A stretch of 64,000 nucleotides of DNA from Methylomonas paludis (GTDB taxonomy: Bacteria > Pseudomonadota > Gammaproteobacteria > Methylococcales > Methylomonadaceae). Positions 43,254 to 52,507 of the stretch are shown one piece after another; position 1 is the first letter of the stretch; every line of letters begins with the position of its first letter. The notes under the pieces were generated by a model, which made no database searches, was not told the DNA's origin, and saw only the letters and a list, made by a program, of their open reading frames with translations. The translations under genes were made by a program, and so were the position numbers. The DNA lies in assembly GCF_018734325.1 (NCBI RefSeq), contig NZ_CP073754.1, positions 3,410,001-3,474,000 of the forward strand, given 5' to 3'.

Positions 43254-43429
43254 ATTAGCTACTCCTGAACAATTGATAGCCTGTGATACCTATCTGGGGG
43301 TTGCTTTGCAGACGAGCGGCTGGTTTACCGGCTGCGGTCGATTGTCAGGCTTGATGTTAGTCAGGTTAGGGAAAGTTGGCATGTGGTCCTCGCTGGCTTG
43401 TTGTATTATTATTTTGAGGTATGTTATTA

Positions 43430-43559
43430 CTGATGGTTTGCCAACATTACTTTGACGGAAGCGCCAGAGCATGTGCCGATTCTGCAGGCACATGCTTCGC
43501 AATTGATGCGCATCATTGCGTTCAGCGCATCTGTCACAATAAGATTGGTCTACTACCAG
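43430..43559. repeat. MITE-like repeat, copy E
   Basis: 130 bp from CTGATGGTTTGCCAACATTA through the core GATGCGCATCATTGCGTTCAGC to GATTGGTCTACTACCAG. It lies in the 770-bp gene-free region 43254-44023. The remainder of that region holds a palindromic TACTTAGGTACTGGTACTTA stretch (43753-43772) and the hairpin before gnnA. Confidence 0.7.
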
Positions 43560-43973
43560 TCATATATCCGCTTTTCCGGATTTTGGTTTTAAACCTGCTA
43601 AACTGTTTTCAGCAGAGTCAGGTTTTGCAATGCTGTTTGCCGATATCCTTGGTAAACAGGGTGTTTGGGCAGAAATAACCCGGTCTGCTTTAATGCTTCA
43701 GGAAGTTAAGTTATTACGTGTTATACAATGGATTAATCAGGTTCGATAGCTGTACTTAGGTACTGGTACTTAAGTACTATTCAAGTCTGTGCCCAGCACA
43801 GCATCGCCATAAATAGTTGGACAGAAAACTTATAAATCGCCGTAATTGCTGAATTTTTCAGCCGGGTTTCGCTCGTGGCTGATTTTTAATTTGTCTGCCT
43901 GCAAATTAACATACTTGCAATAGGTAATCTGGTGTTCAAACTTAAGTCTGGTGTTACAATGATGGGTTTTACC

Positions 43974-43996
43974 CCCGACCGGCGGCAGTGGTCGGG
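43974..43996 (+). other. Leader hairpin before gnnA
   Basis: CCCGACC / GGTCGGG, a perfect 7-bp stem with a 9-base loop, 27 bases upstream of the gnnA ATG. It could affect translation or be a processed end; no T-run follows. Confidence 0.35.
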
Positions 43997-44023
43997 AGCT
44001 TGTCTGTCAATATTAGGTCGACT

Positions 44024-44962
44024 ATGAGTAAACTTAAATGTGCTGTGATCGGTGCCGGTTATTTAGGAAAATTTCATGCGGAAAAATATGCTTCATTAAA
44101 AGATTGTGAATTGGTTGCAGTAGTCGATGTCAATGCAGAAGCCGCCCAAACCGTAGCGGCAAAACATGGAGCACTTGCTTTAACGGATTATCAATCCCTG
44201 CTGGGCCAGGTTGATGCGGTTAGTATTGTGGTACCCACCACGCTTCACCACAAAGTTTCTCTGGATTTTTTACGTGCCGGCAGCCATGTGCTGGTTGAAA
44301 AACCGATTACGGTAACTGTTGAGGAAGCCGATGAGCTGATCGCCGTGGCCAGAGAGCAAAATGTCATTTTGCAGGTAGGCCATCTGGAACGCTTTAATCC
44401 TGCGGTGCGCGGCATTGAAAATCTTGAGGAAAAACCACTATTTATCGAATCGCACCGTTTGTCGCCGTTTAATCCACGCGCCAATGATGTGAGTGTGGTG
44501 CTGGATTTGATGATACATGATATAGACATTATTCTGGCCTTGGTGGATTCTGAAGTGGCGCGTATCGATGCCAGCGGCACAGCGGTATTGACCAAGGGCA
44601 CTGATATTGCCAACGCTCGGATTACTTTTGAAAATGGTTGTGTGGCCAATGTTACGGCCAGCCGCATCAGTATGAAAATGGAACGTAAGATGCGGATGTT
44701 TAGACCCTGCTCTTATATTTCGGTCGATTTCCAAAATCGGATTGTGGTGAAACATAAAACCGGCGATAAGGAAATGTTTCCCGGCATTCCGGAAATCGTC
44801 ACCGAAGAATCGGTGTTTGAAAATGGTGATGCCCTGCTGGAAGAAATCAAACATTTTGTTAATTGCATCAAAACCGGGGAGAAGCCGCTGGTTTCCGGTG
44901 AGGCCGGGCGTAAGGCGCTGGCCACTGCAATTGAAATTTCCAAATTCTTAATAAATCAATAA
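44024..44962 (+). CDS. gnnA: Gfo/Idh/MocA oxidoreductase, probable UDP-GlcNAc 3-dehydrogenase
   Basis: 312 residues from the ATG at 44024. Rossmann motif VIGAGYLGKFHAEKY, then HVLVEKPITV with the family catalytic-type Lys, and DLMIHDIDIILAL. Next to a DegT aminotransferase and lpxB, this matches the gnnA-gnnB pair that makes UDP-2-acetamido-3-amino-glucose for lipid A in Acidithiobacillus. The reaction would be oxidation of the 3''-hydroxyl of UDP-GlcNAc. The open frame extends to 43988 through the leader hairpin, but the later ATG fits the family start. The specific function rests on context. Confidence 0.78.
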   Translation: MSKLKCAVIGAGYLGKFHAEKYASLKDCELVAVVDVNAEAAQTVAAKHGALALTDYQSLLGQVDAVSIVVPTTLHHKVSLDFLRAGSHVLVEKPITVTVEEADELIAVAREQNVILQVGHLERFNPAVRGIENLEEKPLFIESHRLSPFNPRANDVSVVLDLMIHDIDIILALVDSEVARIDASGTAVLTKGTDIANARITFENGCVANVTASRISMKMERKMRMFRPCSYISVDFQNRIVVKHKTGDKEMFPGIPEIVTEESVFENGDALLEEIKHFVNCIKTGEKPLVSGEAGRKALATAIEISKFLINQ

Positions 44963-44974
44963 GAGGCCCGCAGT

Positions 44975-46072
44975 ATGATTCCAATGGTTAACCTGAAGGC
45001 GCAGTACGCAGAAATTAAAGCAGAAATCGAGGCTGGTTTTGCGGAAACGCTGGATAACTGTTTTTTTATTCTGGGCCCCAATGTACAGGCCTTTGAAAAA
45101 GAAGCGGCAGCTTACCTGGGAGTCAATCACGCCATTGCCTGCGCCTCCGGCACTGATGCTTTGCATCTGGCCCTGCTGGCTGAAGGCATAGGCCCCGGCG
45201 ATGAAGTAATTACCAGCGCCTTTACTTTTATCGCCACTGCCGAAGCGATAAAATACGTGGGTGCGACCCCGGTGTTTGCCGATATTGATGCCAAAAGCTT
45301 TAATATCACACCGGAATCGGTGGCAAAAGTACTGACCAGTAAAACCAAGGCCATCATGCCGGTGCATTTGTTTGGCCAACCTGCTGATATACCGGGCTTG
45401 AGCGCCATCTGCGCCCAACATGGCCTGAAACTGATAGAGGATTGCGCCCAATCATTCGGCGCGACCATCAATGGCAAGCAAACCGGCAGCTTTGGCGATG
45501 CGGCGGGATTCAGTTTTTTCCCCAGTAAAAATCTGGGCTGTTATGGTGACGGTGGTCTGGTAACCACCAGCAGCGATGAGTCGGCTGCCAAAATCAAGCA
45601 GTACCGCAATCATGGCTCGAAAGAGCGTTATTATCATGATGTGATTGGTTACAACAGCCGGCTGGACGAATTACAGGCTGTGGTGTTGCGTGCCAAACTG
45701 AAACGCATCGATCAATATAATGCCGCCCGCCGTCATGCCGCTCATCTGTATTCGGAATTACTAGCCGGCCTGCCGCTGACGACTCCGTATGAGGATGATG
45801 CCGGTGTACATGTTTATCATCAATACACATTGCTCAGTGACCGCCGCGAGGAAATCATGGCCGCTTTGCAGGCGCAACAAATTGCCAGTGCGGTTTATTA
45901 CCCAGTACCACTACATCAGCAAAAAGTATTTCAGGACGATTGCGCGAACCTGTCCTTACCGGTAACTGAAGCGGTTGCTGCTCAGTGCTTTTCCCTGCCG
46001 ATCTGCTCATCCATCAGTGACGAAACCGTTACCCGGATTGCGACTGTGATCCGCAATGTGTTATCGGCTTAG
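44975..46072 (+). CDS. gnnB: DegT/DnrJ/EryC1 aminotransferase, probable UDP-3-keto-GlcNAc aminotransferase
   Basis: 365 residues, PLP-dependent sugar aminotransferase. Visible features are ASGTDALHLALLAEG (cofactor phosphate pocket), EDCAQSFGA, and FFPSKNLGCYGDGG with the Schiff-base Lys. It lies 12 bases after gnnA and just before lpxB. With GnnA it would convert UDP-GlcNAc to the 2,3-diamino sugar used for amide-linked 3-acyl chains in lipid A. The alternative is a surface-polysaccharide amino sugar pathway, but no other genes of one are nearby. Confidence 0.8.
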   Translation: MIPMVNLKAQYAEIKAEIEAGFAETLDNCFFILGPNVQAFEKEAAAYLGVNHAIACASGTDALHLALLAEGIGPGDEVITSAFTFIATAEAIKYVGATPVFADIDAKSFNITPESVAKVLTSKTKAIMPVHLFGQPADIPGLSAICAQHGLKLIEDCAQSFGATINGKQTGSFGDAAGFSFFPSKNLGCYGDGGLVTTSSDESAAKIKQYRNHGSKERYYHDVIGYNSRLDELQAVVLRAKLKRIDQYNAARRHAAHLYSELLAGLPLTTPYEDDAGVHVYHQYTLLSDRREEIMAALQAQQIASAVYYPVPLHQQKVFQDDCANLSLPVTEAVAAQCFSLPICSSISDETVTRIATVIRNVLSA

Positions 46073-46114
46073 TCTGATGGCGGTATGGGGCATGAGCTTA
46101 TAAACCCCAGCCTC

Positions 46115-47272
46115 ATGTCCCTACCCGCTCAACACTATCAAGTGATGTTCAGCGCCGGCGAAGCGTCCGGCGACCAACATGCCGCCAATATGTTTTTGGA
46201 ACTGCAGAAGCTGTGTCCCGGCATTTGCGGGATAGGTATGGGTGCCCATAAAATGCGTCAGGCCGGTATTGATATCCGTTTTGATTCTTCCGGTATTGGG
46301 GTGATAGGCCTGATTGAAGTGCTGAAACATTACCGGCAAATCCGCAGTGCCTTACAACTGATGAAACAGGTGATAGTCCAGGAAAAACCGGATTTGCTGG
46401 TTTGTGTGGATTACAAGGAATTTAATTTAAAGCTGGCCCAGTTTGCCAAGCGCCAGGGCATTAAGGTGCTGTTTTATGTCAGTCCGCAAGTCTGGGCCTG
46501 GCGACCGGGCCGGGTGCTCACTTACGGTAAGGCCATTGATATGATGGCGGTAATATTTCCGTTTGAAACCGCTTATTATCAGGCGAAAAACGTGCCGGTG
46601 CGCTATGTGGGCCACCCGTCTGTGGACAAGGTTCAGCCCCTGCACAGCAAAGCTGATGATATGCGGGATTTTGGTTTAAATCCTGCCCAACCGGTGGTCG
46701 GCATCTTGCCCGGCAGCCGCAGTAATGAAATCAAACGCCTGTTACCGGTAATGATACAGGCAGCCGAGACCCTTAAGCAGCGCCACCCTGATCTGCAATT
46801 TGTGTTACCACAGGCGGATTCGGTGACTGATGGTGAATTGCTCAGCCATATCCAAAACAGCACGGTGCCGATACGTATCGTTAAACAGCAGGTTTATGAT
46901 GTGATCCAGTGTTGTGATGCCATCATGACTACCTCTGGAACCGCAACCCTGGAAATCGCGCTGCTGGGCATACCCATGGTGATAGCTTATCGGCTGGCGG
47001 CACTGAGTTATGTTCTGGGCCGGCAATTAGTTAAAATTCCGTTTATTGGCTTGCCCAATATCATTGCAGGGCAGTTGATTGTGAAGGAATTGATCCAACA
47101 TGACCTTAGCGCCGACAGCCTGGCGGCGGAAATGGAAAATTTGCTGTTTGACCAAGCTTACCGGATGCGCAGCCAGACAAACTTGCAACAGGTAAAAATC
47201 AAGCTGGGTGTCGGCGGCGGCTCCAAAAATATGGCTAATCTGGCCTGGGAAATGTTGACTGCCGCCACTTAA
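46115..47272 (+). CDS. lpxB: Lipid-A-disaccharide synthase
   Basis: About 385 residues. Transfers lipid X to UDP-diacylglucosamine (or its diamino analogue) to make the lipid A disaccharide; peripheral inner membrane. Motifs are SAGEASGDQHAANM, VDYKEFNLKLA, YVSPQVWAWRPGR, GILPGSRSNEIKRLLP and TTSGTATLEIALLGIPMVIAYR. The ATG at 46115 best matches the normal distance to the AGEASGD motif; 46085 is an alternative. No good ribosome-binding site is visible, consistent with coupling to gnnB. Confidence 0.95.
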   Translation: MSLPAQHYQVMFSAGEASGDQHAANMFLELQKLCPGICGIGMGAHKMRQAGIDIRFDSSGIGVIGLIEVLKHYRQIRSALQLMKQVIVQEKPDLLVCVDYKEFNLKLAQFAKRQGIKVLFYVSPQVWAWRPGRVLTYGKAIDMMAVIFPFETAYYQAKNVPVRYVGHPSVDKVQPLHSKADDMRDFGLNPAQPVVGILPGSRSNEIKRLLPVMIQAAETLKQRHPDLQFVLPQADSVTDGELLSHIQNSTVPIRIVKQQVYDVIQCCDAIMTTSGTATLEIALLGIPMVIAYRLAALSYVLGRQLVKIPFIGLPNIIAGQLIVKELIQHDLSADSLAAEMENLLFDQAYRMRSQTNLQQVKIKLGVGGGSKNMANLAWEMLTAAT

Positions 47273-47364
47273 AGGCCGGTGCCAAGTCCCTATTCTGCTT
47301 TAGATATTGGCGAAACGACAGTGGTTGATATAATGTCAGCCTTTAACCATCATTGGGTTGGGTA

Positions 47365-48621
47365 GTGGACATTAAACAGTATATGCAGCAATTGGGCAGG
47401 CAGGCCAGACAGGCAGGCCGGGCTATCAGTAAGGCCGATACCGGCCAGAAGAATCTGGCTTTGTTAAAAATTGCCGAAGCCATTGCTGCCGACAGCGCCA
47501 GTCTGGCGCTGGAAAACCACAAAGATTTACAAGCCGGCCGGGATAAAGGTATGGATGCGGCTTCTCTGGACAGGCTGGAACTGACACCCAGCCGGGTAGA
47601 AGCCATGATAGCCGGTTTGACTCAGGTGGCGGCTTTGCCTGACCCGGTGGGGGAAATTACCGAGCTGCGCTACCGGCCCAGCGGCATTCAGGTGGGAAAA
47701 ATGCGCGTCCCGCTGGGCGTAATCGGCATTATTTATGAATCCAGACCCAATGTTACCGTTGATGCCGCCGCCCTGTGCCTGAAAGCGGGTAATGCCTGTA
47801 TTTTGCGCGGCGGTTCCGAATCCATCCATTCCAACCGGGCCATCGCCGCCTGCATCAGCCGTGGTCTGCAAGCTGCCGGTTTGCCCGAGCAGGCTGTGCA
47901 AGTGGTGGAAACCGCCGATCGCGCTGCGGTTGGTGAGTTAATTACCATGAAAGAATTTGTGGATGTGATTGTGCCGCGCGGCGGCAAAAGCCTGATCGAG
48001 CGCATCAGCAACGAAGCCAGCATACCGGTGATCAAGCATCTGGACGGCATTTGCCATGTTTACATTGATGCGAAAGCCGATCTGGACAAAGCCGTGGCTA
48101 TTGCGCTGAATGCCAAAACCCACCGCTACGGGGTGTGCAATGCCATGGAGACCTTGCTGGTTGCCGAAAGTATTGCCCCGCAAGTGTTGCCGATACTGGC
48201 GCAAAAATATGCAGAAAAACAGGTGGAACTGCGTGGCTGCCTGAAAACCTGTAGTCTGATTGAAACTGCTGTACGTGCCACAGAAGCCGATTGGCACACT
48301 GAATATCTGGCGCCGATCCTGGCCATCAAAATTGTCACCGGTCTGGATGAAGCTATAGAGCATATCAATCATTACGGTTCTGCACATACTGACAGCATCG
48401 TCACCGAGGATTATACGCTGGCCCGGCGGTTTTTACGGGAAGTGGATTCCAGTTCGGTGATGGTGAATGCTTCTACCCGGTTTGCCGATGGCTTTGAATA
48501 TGGTCTGGGTGCGGAAATCGGCATTAGTACCGATAAGCTGCATGCCCGTGGCCCGGTGGGTTTGCACGGTCTGACTTCGGAAAAATTTGTGGTGCTGGGG
48601 GATGGCCAGATCAGGCAATAA
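47365..48621 (+). CDS. proA: Gamma-glutamyl phosphate reductase
   Basis: About 418 residues. Reduces gamma-glutamyl phosphate to glutamate semialdehyde in proline synthesis (NADPH). Motifs include [47 protein letters not shown] and the catalytic Cys in [16 protein letters not shown] at 47365 ([11 protein letters not shown]) is preferred; TTG 47353 and ATG 47383 are alternatives. Its stop shares one base with the nadD start, so proA-nadD-rsfS form an operon. Confidence 0.95.
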   Translation: MDIKQYMQQLGRQARQAGRAISKADTGQKNLALLKIAEAIAADSASLALENHKDLQAGRDKGMDAASLDRLELTPSRVEAMIAGLTQVAALPDPVGEITELRYRPSGIQVGKMRVPLGVIGIIYESRPNVTVDAAALCLKAGNACILRGGSESIHSNRAIAACISRGLQAAGLPEQAVQVVETADRAAVGELITMKEFVDVIVPRGGKSLIERISNEASIPVIKHLDGICHVYIDAKADLDKAVAIALNAKTHRYGVCNAMETLLVAESIAPQVLPILAQKYAEKQVELRGCLKTCSLIETAVRATEADWHTEYLAPILAIKIVTGLDEAIEHINHYGSAHTDSIVTEDYTLARRFLREVDSSSVMVNASTRFADGFEYGLGAEIGISTDKLHARGPVGLHGLTSEKFVVLGDGQIRQ

Positions 48622-49244
48622 TGATAGGCATCTACGGCGGCACCTTTAATCCGGTGCATTATGGTCATCTGCGCACGGCTCTGGAAATAACACAGGCTTT
48701 TCAGCTGGAGCAACTGCGAATGATACCTTGCCATTTGCCGCCGCATCGGCAAGTGCCGGATGTATCGGCAGAAACCCGATTACAAATGTTAAGGCTGGCT
48801 GTGGCCGATACCCCCGGTTTACAGCTTGACCGGCGCGAACTGGACAGAGCGGGGCCGTCTTATATGGTGGATACGCTGCAATCCTTACGTGCGGAGTTTC
48901 CGGAAACCGGTTTATTATTGATTATGGGCGCAGATGCTTTTGCCGGTTTGAGTAACTGGCATTGCTGGCAGCAGTTGCCTGAGCTGGCCCATATTGTGGT
49001 GATGACCCGGCCCGGCTTTAGCCACCCGGCGCTATCAGAATTTTGGCAAGCGCGGCACTGTACCGACAAGGCGCAATTGGCAACACAAGCGGCCGGCTAT
49101 CTGATGTTTGAAACGGTGAGCCAGTTGGAAATTTCCGCGACCTATATCAGACAAATTATCGCCGCCGGCGGCAATCCGCAATTTTTATTACCGGATGCCG
49201 TACTGGCTTTTATAAAACAACATCAGCTCTACCAAACCGCTTAA
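48621..49244 (+). CDS. nadD: Nicotinate-mononucleotide adenylyltransferase
   Basis: 207 residues. Adenylates nicotinate mononucleotide to deamido-NAD, two steps after NadC. Nucleotidyltransferase motifs GGTFNPVHYGHL (HxGH) and ISATYIRQII are present. The TAATGA overlap with proA shows coupling. rsfS follows after 14 bases, the common nadD-rsfS pairing. Confidence 0.95.
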   Translation: MIGIYGGTFNPVHYGHLRTALEITQAFQLEQLRMIPCHLPPHRQVPDVSAETRLQMLRLAVADTPGLQLDRRELDRAGPSYMVDTLQSLRAEFPETGLLLIMGADAFAGLSNWHCWQQLPELAHIVVMTRPGFSHPALSEFWQARHCTDKAQLATQAAGYLMFETVSQLEISATYIRQIIAAGGNPQFLLPDAVLAFIKQHQLYQTA

Positions 49245-49258
49245 CCGCAGGACATTGA

Positions 49259-49588
49259 ATGCAAAGCAACGAATTAGTCAAATTAGTGGAAACCGAACTC
49301 GACCAGCGTAAAGGTCTGCACATTTCCACGCTGGATGTACACAATAAAACCAATATTACCGATTATATGGTGATCGTTAGCGCTACTTCTGCGCGCCACG
49401 CCAAATCCCTGGCCGATTATGTTTCCGAAAAAGTTAAAGAAAACGGGGTCATGCCTTTAGGCCTGGAAGGCCAGAATGGTTCGGACTGGGTGTTGCTGGA
49501 TTTGGGTGATGTGATCGTGCATATCATGACCGGCAAGGCCCGGGAATATTATCAGTTGGAGAAGCTTTGGTCGGTGGGGGAAGCTTGA
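49259..49588 (+). CDS. rsfS: Ribosomal silencing factor RsfS
   Basis: 109 residues. Binds the L14 face of the 50S subunit and blocks subunit joining when nutrients are short. The family pattern KGLHISTLDVHNKTNITDYMVIV, then GLEGQNGSDWVLLDLGDVIVHIM, is complete. The usual downstream partner rlmH is missing here; the next gene is on the other strand. Confidence 0.95.
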   Translation: MQSNELVKLVETELDQRKGLHISTLDVHNKTNITDYMVIVSATSARHAKSLADYVSEKVKENGVMPLGLEGQNGSDWVLLDLGDVIVHIMTGKAREYYQLEKLWSVGEA

Positions 49589-49656
49589 ATTTTGGGGGGT
49601 AGAGCGGCGTACAAGCCATTCCATTTCCCTATGGATCGCGGCTTACGGTGTTGGTT

Positions 49657-49908
49657 TTAAAAAAATGCCTTTAAAACCAGCGATATTGTGCTGGCGAGTA
49701 ATAGCCCTATCATCCACTTTAATACGGCGAGATCGGTTTTAAGGGGTGCAAGTTCGGTGTGAAACTTTAAATCCAGATATTCGCGGGTGACTAGTTTGTC
49801 TTGAGCATCAGCTATTGTTCTGACTATAGCCTCAGCCTGCGCGTGGGGTATTCCAGAAGACTCCAGCTTCTTGACTAGGTCTAAGGTATCGAATGTCACG
49901 GTAGTCAT
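49657..49908 (-). CDS. Small coiled-coil membrane protein, DUF1640/CCDC90-like
   Basis: 83 residues. TFDTLDLVKKLESSGIPHAQ followed by AEAIVRTIADAQDKLVTREYLD, a short coiled-coil and a C-terminal transmembrane helix (WMIGLLLASTISLVLKAFF) match the DUF1640 group related to the mitochondrial calcium-uniporter regulator fold. It is shorter than usual. Function unknown. A broken relative lies at 56012-56264. Confidence 0.7.
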   Translation of the reverse strand: MTTVTFDTLDLVKKLESSGIPHAQAEAIVRTIADAQDKLVTREYLDLKFHTELAPLKTDLAVLKWMIGLLLASTISLVLKAFF

Positions 49909-50122
49909 AACGGGCTAGTCCTTTTCACATAGTGGAGGCCATATGATCAATATCAGGTTTGGTTATTGTAGCTGTTCGGCTGGCAAAAAGCATTAAACGA
50001 ATTTATCTATGTACTTATAAGGTTAACAGCTTATGGCCGCCGGGATGTATTGCCCCCGTGCGGAATTATCTGGAGGGAATTTTTGGTACATATCAATCAG
50101 TGGCTTGTTAAGGCAATAAGCT

Positions 50123-50187
50123 GCAACCATAAGACATAGGGAGCAATACGCCTATTGCGCCCTATGGATTGAGTCTTATTGAGTTGC
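50123..50187. other. Long nested hairpin in a gene-free gap
   Basis: A 65-base imperfect hairpin built from GCAAC/GTTGC, ATAAGAC/GTCTTAT, CATAGGG/CCCTATG and GCAATA/TATTGC around a CGCC loop. It is the only structure seen in the gene-free stretch 49909-50299. It may be a small RNA, a repeat-derived palindrome or a transposase target. Confidence 0.5.
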
Positions 50188-50299
50188 TTTATACCCTTCT
50201 TGTTTAGGGCAACATCAAAACATTTGAAGTTATTCAAGCGGCTCTAAAATCAGCCACTAAACCTTTGGCCTTTAGACGTTGGCAGTTGTTAGAGGTACC

Positions 50300-50620
50300 C
50301 TATTGAATAACCACATACCTGACCGCAATTTCATCATGAAACGCTGCCGGAATTGCCGCCCAATCGACCAATTGCACAAAAATCGGCAAATTGCTTTCCG
50401 TAAACGCTTCTCGCACTTCAGCCAGATTTTTTTGTCTGCGCAGTAAATCATCGGGCTGGCGCACCACTAAATCAAGATCGCTAGCCTCATAATAGTCGCC
50501 ATTTACCCGGCTGCCATACGCCCAAACTTCCGCATCCGGCAAATAGCGGTGCAAAATATCCTTTACCATTTGCAAGTAAACTATTGGTAGATGTAGCTCC
50601 ACTGCTTCAATTGTCGACAT
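50300..50620 (-). CDS. MNT-type minimal nucleotidyltransferase (antitoxin of HEPN/MNT module)
   Basis: 106 residues. The nucleotidyltransferase signature YGSRVNGDYYEASDLDLVV (GSx-DxD) marks the MNT fold. In HEPN/MNT modules this protein neutralises the partner HEPN RNase, in studied cases by adenylylating it. It overlaps the upstream HEPN reading frame by 14 bases. Since the partner is frameshifted, it may now act alone. Confidence 0.85.
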   Translation of the reverse strand: MSTIEAVELHLPIVYLQMVKDILHRYLPDAEVWAYGSRVNGDYYEASDLDLVVRQPDDLLRRQKNLAEVREAFTESNLPIFVQLVDWAAIPAAFHDEIAVRYVVIQ

Positions 50621-51052
50621 GTTTACTTTCTAACCCTAGTTTAAGTTCTAAAACAGCGGCCAAGGTAGCAATATCTGCTAAAAAACCGGGAATTAATGTC
50701 AGCGTTTCTTCGGCAAATTTTTCGCCATAATCATGTGCGGTATTGTTGCGGTTGTCACGATATCCAAACCACCGCTCAACTTCCGATAATGACATCAAGT
50801 CATGATCAGCAGCCAGGCGCAAAATGTCTTTATTGGTATCGATTCCAACTTTTTGCCGCCGTGACCATAGGCTTTTAAGGCTTTCTTAAGCAGTTTAAAT
50901 GCTGTTTCTTGGGTTAATTCATAGCTTTTAATGATAGCGTTGCGGAATACTTCCTGATCAATACTATCCGGCTCGGCCTTTCGATAGAACGTCAAGGAAG
51001 AATCAAGGGTTTGCATACAGCGCCGTAAATGCTCAACATTCAGGTATAACAT
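50607..51052 (-). pseudogene. HEPN-domain protein (HI0074-like), frameshifted in an A-run
   Basis: Two reading frames together give one HEPN protein. The first (51052 to ~50850) has EHLRRCMQTLDSSLTFYRKA and ELTQETAFKLLKKALKAYG; the second (~50849 to 50607) has LSEVERWFGYRDNRNNTAHDYGEK with the HEPN RNase-type RNNTAH (Rx4H). They join if one A is added to the five-A run at 50850-50854 (coding strand), which would give 148 residues. It could be inactivation, reversible homopolymer slippage or a sequencing error. It is the toxin-type partner of the MNT gene downstream. Confidence 0.75.
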
Positions 51053-51221
51053 TTTTCAGTTTCTCCGCACTATAAAATATTGAGTAACTGCTCAACGTAA
51101 GCGTTCCTTAAAAACAGGTAATTATATGATGAACTAAATTCAGTGCTTGTTTTTTAAAGTGATCATTGAACGCTGAATAGTTTCGACAAAACTTATCTAC
51201 AGTGCGACATATTAACAAAGC

Positions 51222-52478
51222 CTATTGATTTTGAATAACTATCGGTTCCTGACCCCGCAACCAATCTAAAACCCCTACCCCCGCCGCCTGCCCAGTAGCC
51301 AAACAGGCTGTTAGTAAATACCCTCCGGTGGGCGCTTCCCAGTCCAGCATTTCTCCGGCACAAAATACACCTGGCATGGTTTTCAGCATTAAATTGTCAT
51401 TCAGGCTGCTGAAACACACGCCACCGGCTGTGCTGATGGCTTCGGCGAGTGGCCGGCAGGCCAGGAGTTTTACCGGCAAGGCTTTTAGGGTGGCGGCAAG
51501 CAGGGGGATATTGTTCAGGTCGGCGGCGGTTAATGTTTCGCGCAGCAGGGCAAATTTTATGGCATCCACCCCTAAACGTTTACGTAAATGATTGGTCCAG
51601 GAGGCTTTGCCTCTGTTGGTATTGAGGCGGGTACTGATCTCAGCGGCAGTCAGATCGGGTAATAAGTCCAGGGTGATTGCCGCTGTGCCGTGGGTGGTAA
51701 TTTCTTCACGTAATACCGCTGACACTGCATAAATCAACCCGCCTTCCAGACCATATTCTGTTACGATCAGCTCACCCTGTTGCTGGATAGCCGCACCGGA
51801 TAGGCTGGTAAAACTCAGGCGTACTGGTTTTAGCGGCTGACCGGCGTGGTGTTGGCGCAGATATTCGCTCCAGCTGACACTAAATCCGCAATTGGCTGGT
51901 TGCAGCGGGGCTATGCTGATGCCATATTGCTCAAGCACCGGTAGCCAGGCGGCATTGGAACCCAGCTGCGGCCAACTGCCGCCGCCCAAGGCCAGCACCA
52001 CAGCACTACTCTGTACCAGCTGTTGGGTACCGTTTACGCTAAAACGCAATTGCTTATCGACTGTCCAGCCTTGCCAGACATGGCGCATGTGGAAATGTAC
52101 ACCGTGGCTGCGCAGACGGTGTAACCAGGCCCGTAATAAGGGCGCGGCTTTCATTTCTGCTGGAAATACCCGCCCGGAACTGCCGATAAAGGTGGTAACA
52201 CCCAAGCCCAGTACCCACTCGCGCAGGCGTTCAGGTGAAAACTGGTTCAGCATGGGGGTCAGTATCGCGCTGCGCTTGCCGTAGCGGCTTAAAAACTGCG
52301 GAAAAGCTTCGGAATGAGTAATGTTCAAACCGCCCTTGCCGGCCATCAAAAACTTCCGGCCGGCAGAAGGCATGGCATCGTAGACATCCACCTGGATGCC
52401 GGCCAGACTCAGCACTTCGGCAGCCATTAGCCCGGCGGGCCCGGCACCGATGATGCTGACGGATGGCGGTTTGGGCAT
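51222..52478 (-). CDS. FAD-dependent oxidoreductase, HI0933/YhiN family
   Basis: 418 residues. The dinucleotide-binding IIGAGPAGLMAAEVLSLAGI, then AGRKFLMAGKGGLNITHS and the terminal TAGGVCFSSLN and EAPTGGYLLTACLATGQAA are typical of the HI0933/YhiN flavoprotein group. The physiological reaction is unknown. It ends the minus-strand run that starts with trpE and trpG; the 29-base gap to trpG suggests possible co-transcription. Confidence 0.88.
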   Translation of the reverse strand: MPKPPSVSIIGAGPAGLMAAEVLSLAGIQVDVYDAMPSAGRKFLMAGKGGLNITHSEAFPQFLSRYGKRSAILTPMLNQFSPERLREWVLGLGVTTFIGSSGRVFPAEMKAAPLLRAWLHRLRSHGVHFHMRHVWQGWTVDKQLRFSVNGTQQLVQSSAVVLALGGGSWPQLGSNAAWLPVLEQYGISIAPLQPANCGFSVSWSEYLRQHHAGQPLKPVRLSFTSLSGAAIQQQGELIVTEYGLEGGLIYAVSAVLREEITTHGTAAITLDLLPDLTAAEISTRLNTNRGKASWTNHLRKRLGVDAIKFALLRETLTAADLNNIPLLAATLKALPVKLLACRPLAEAISTAGGVCFSSLNDNLMLKTMPGVFCAGEMLDWEAPTGGYLLTACLATGQAAGVGVLDWLRGQEPIVIQNQ

Positions 52479-52507
52479 GGCGCTGCTAATGCGGGTTGAT
52501 TCTGGGC

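Noticed and set aside
43421-43678. 85-residue open frame before gnnA
   Set aside because: It overlaps MITE-like copy E, whose sequence gives similar short frames at other copies.
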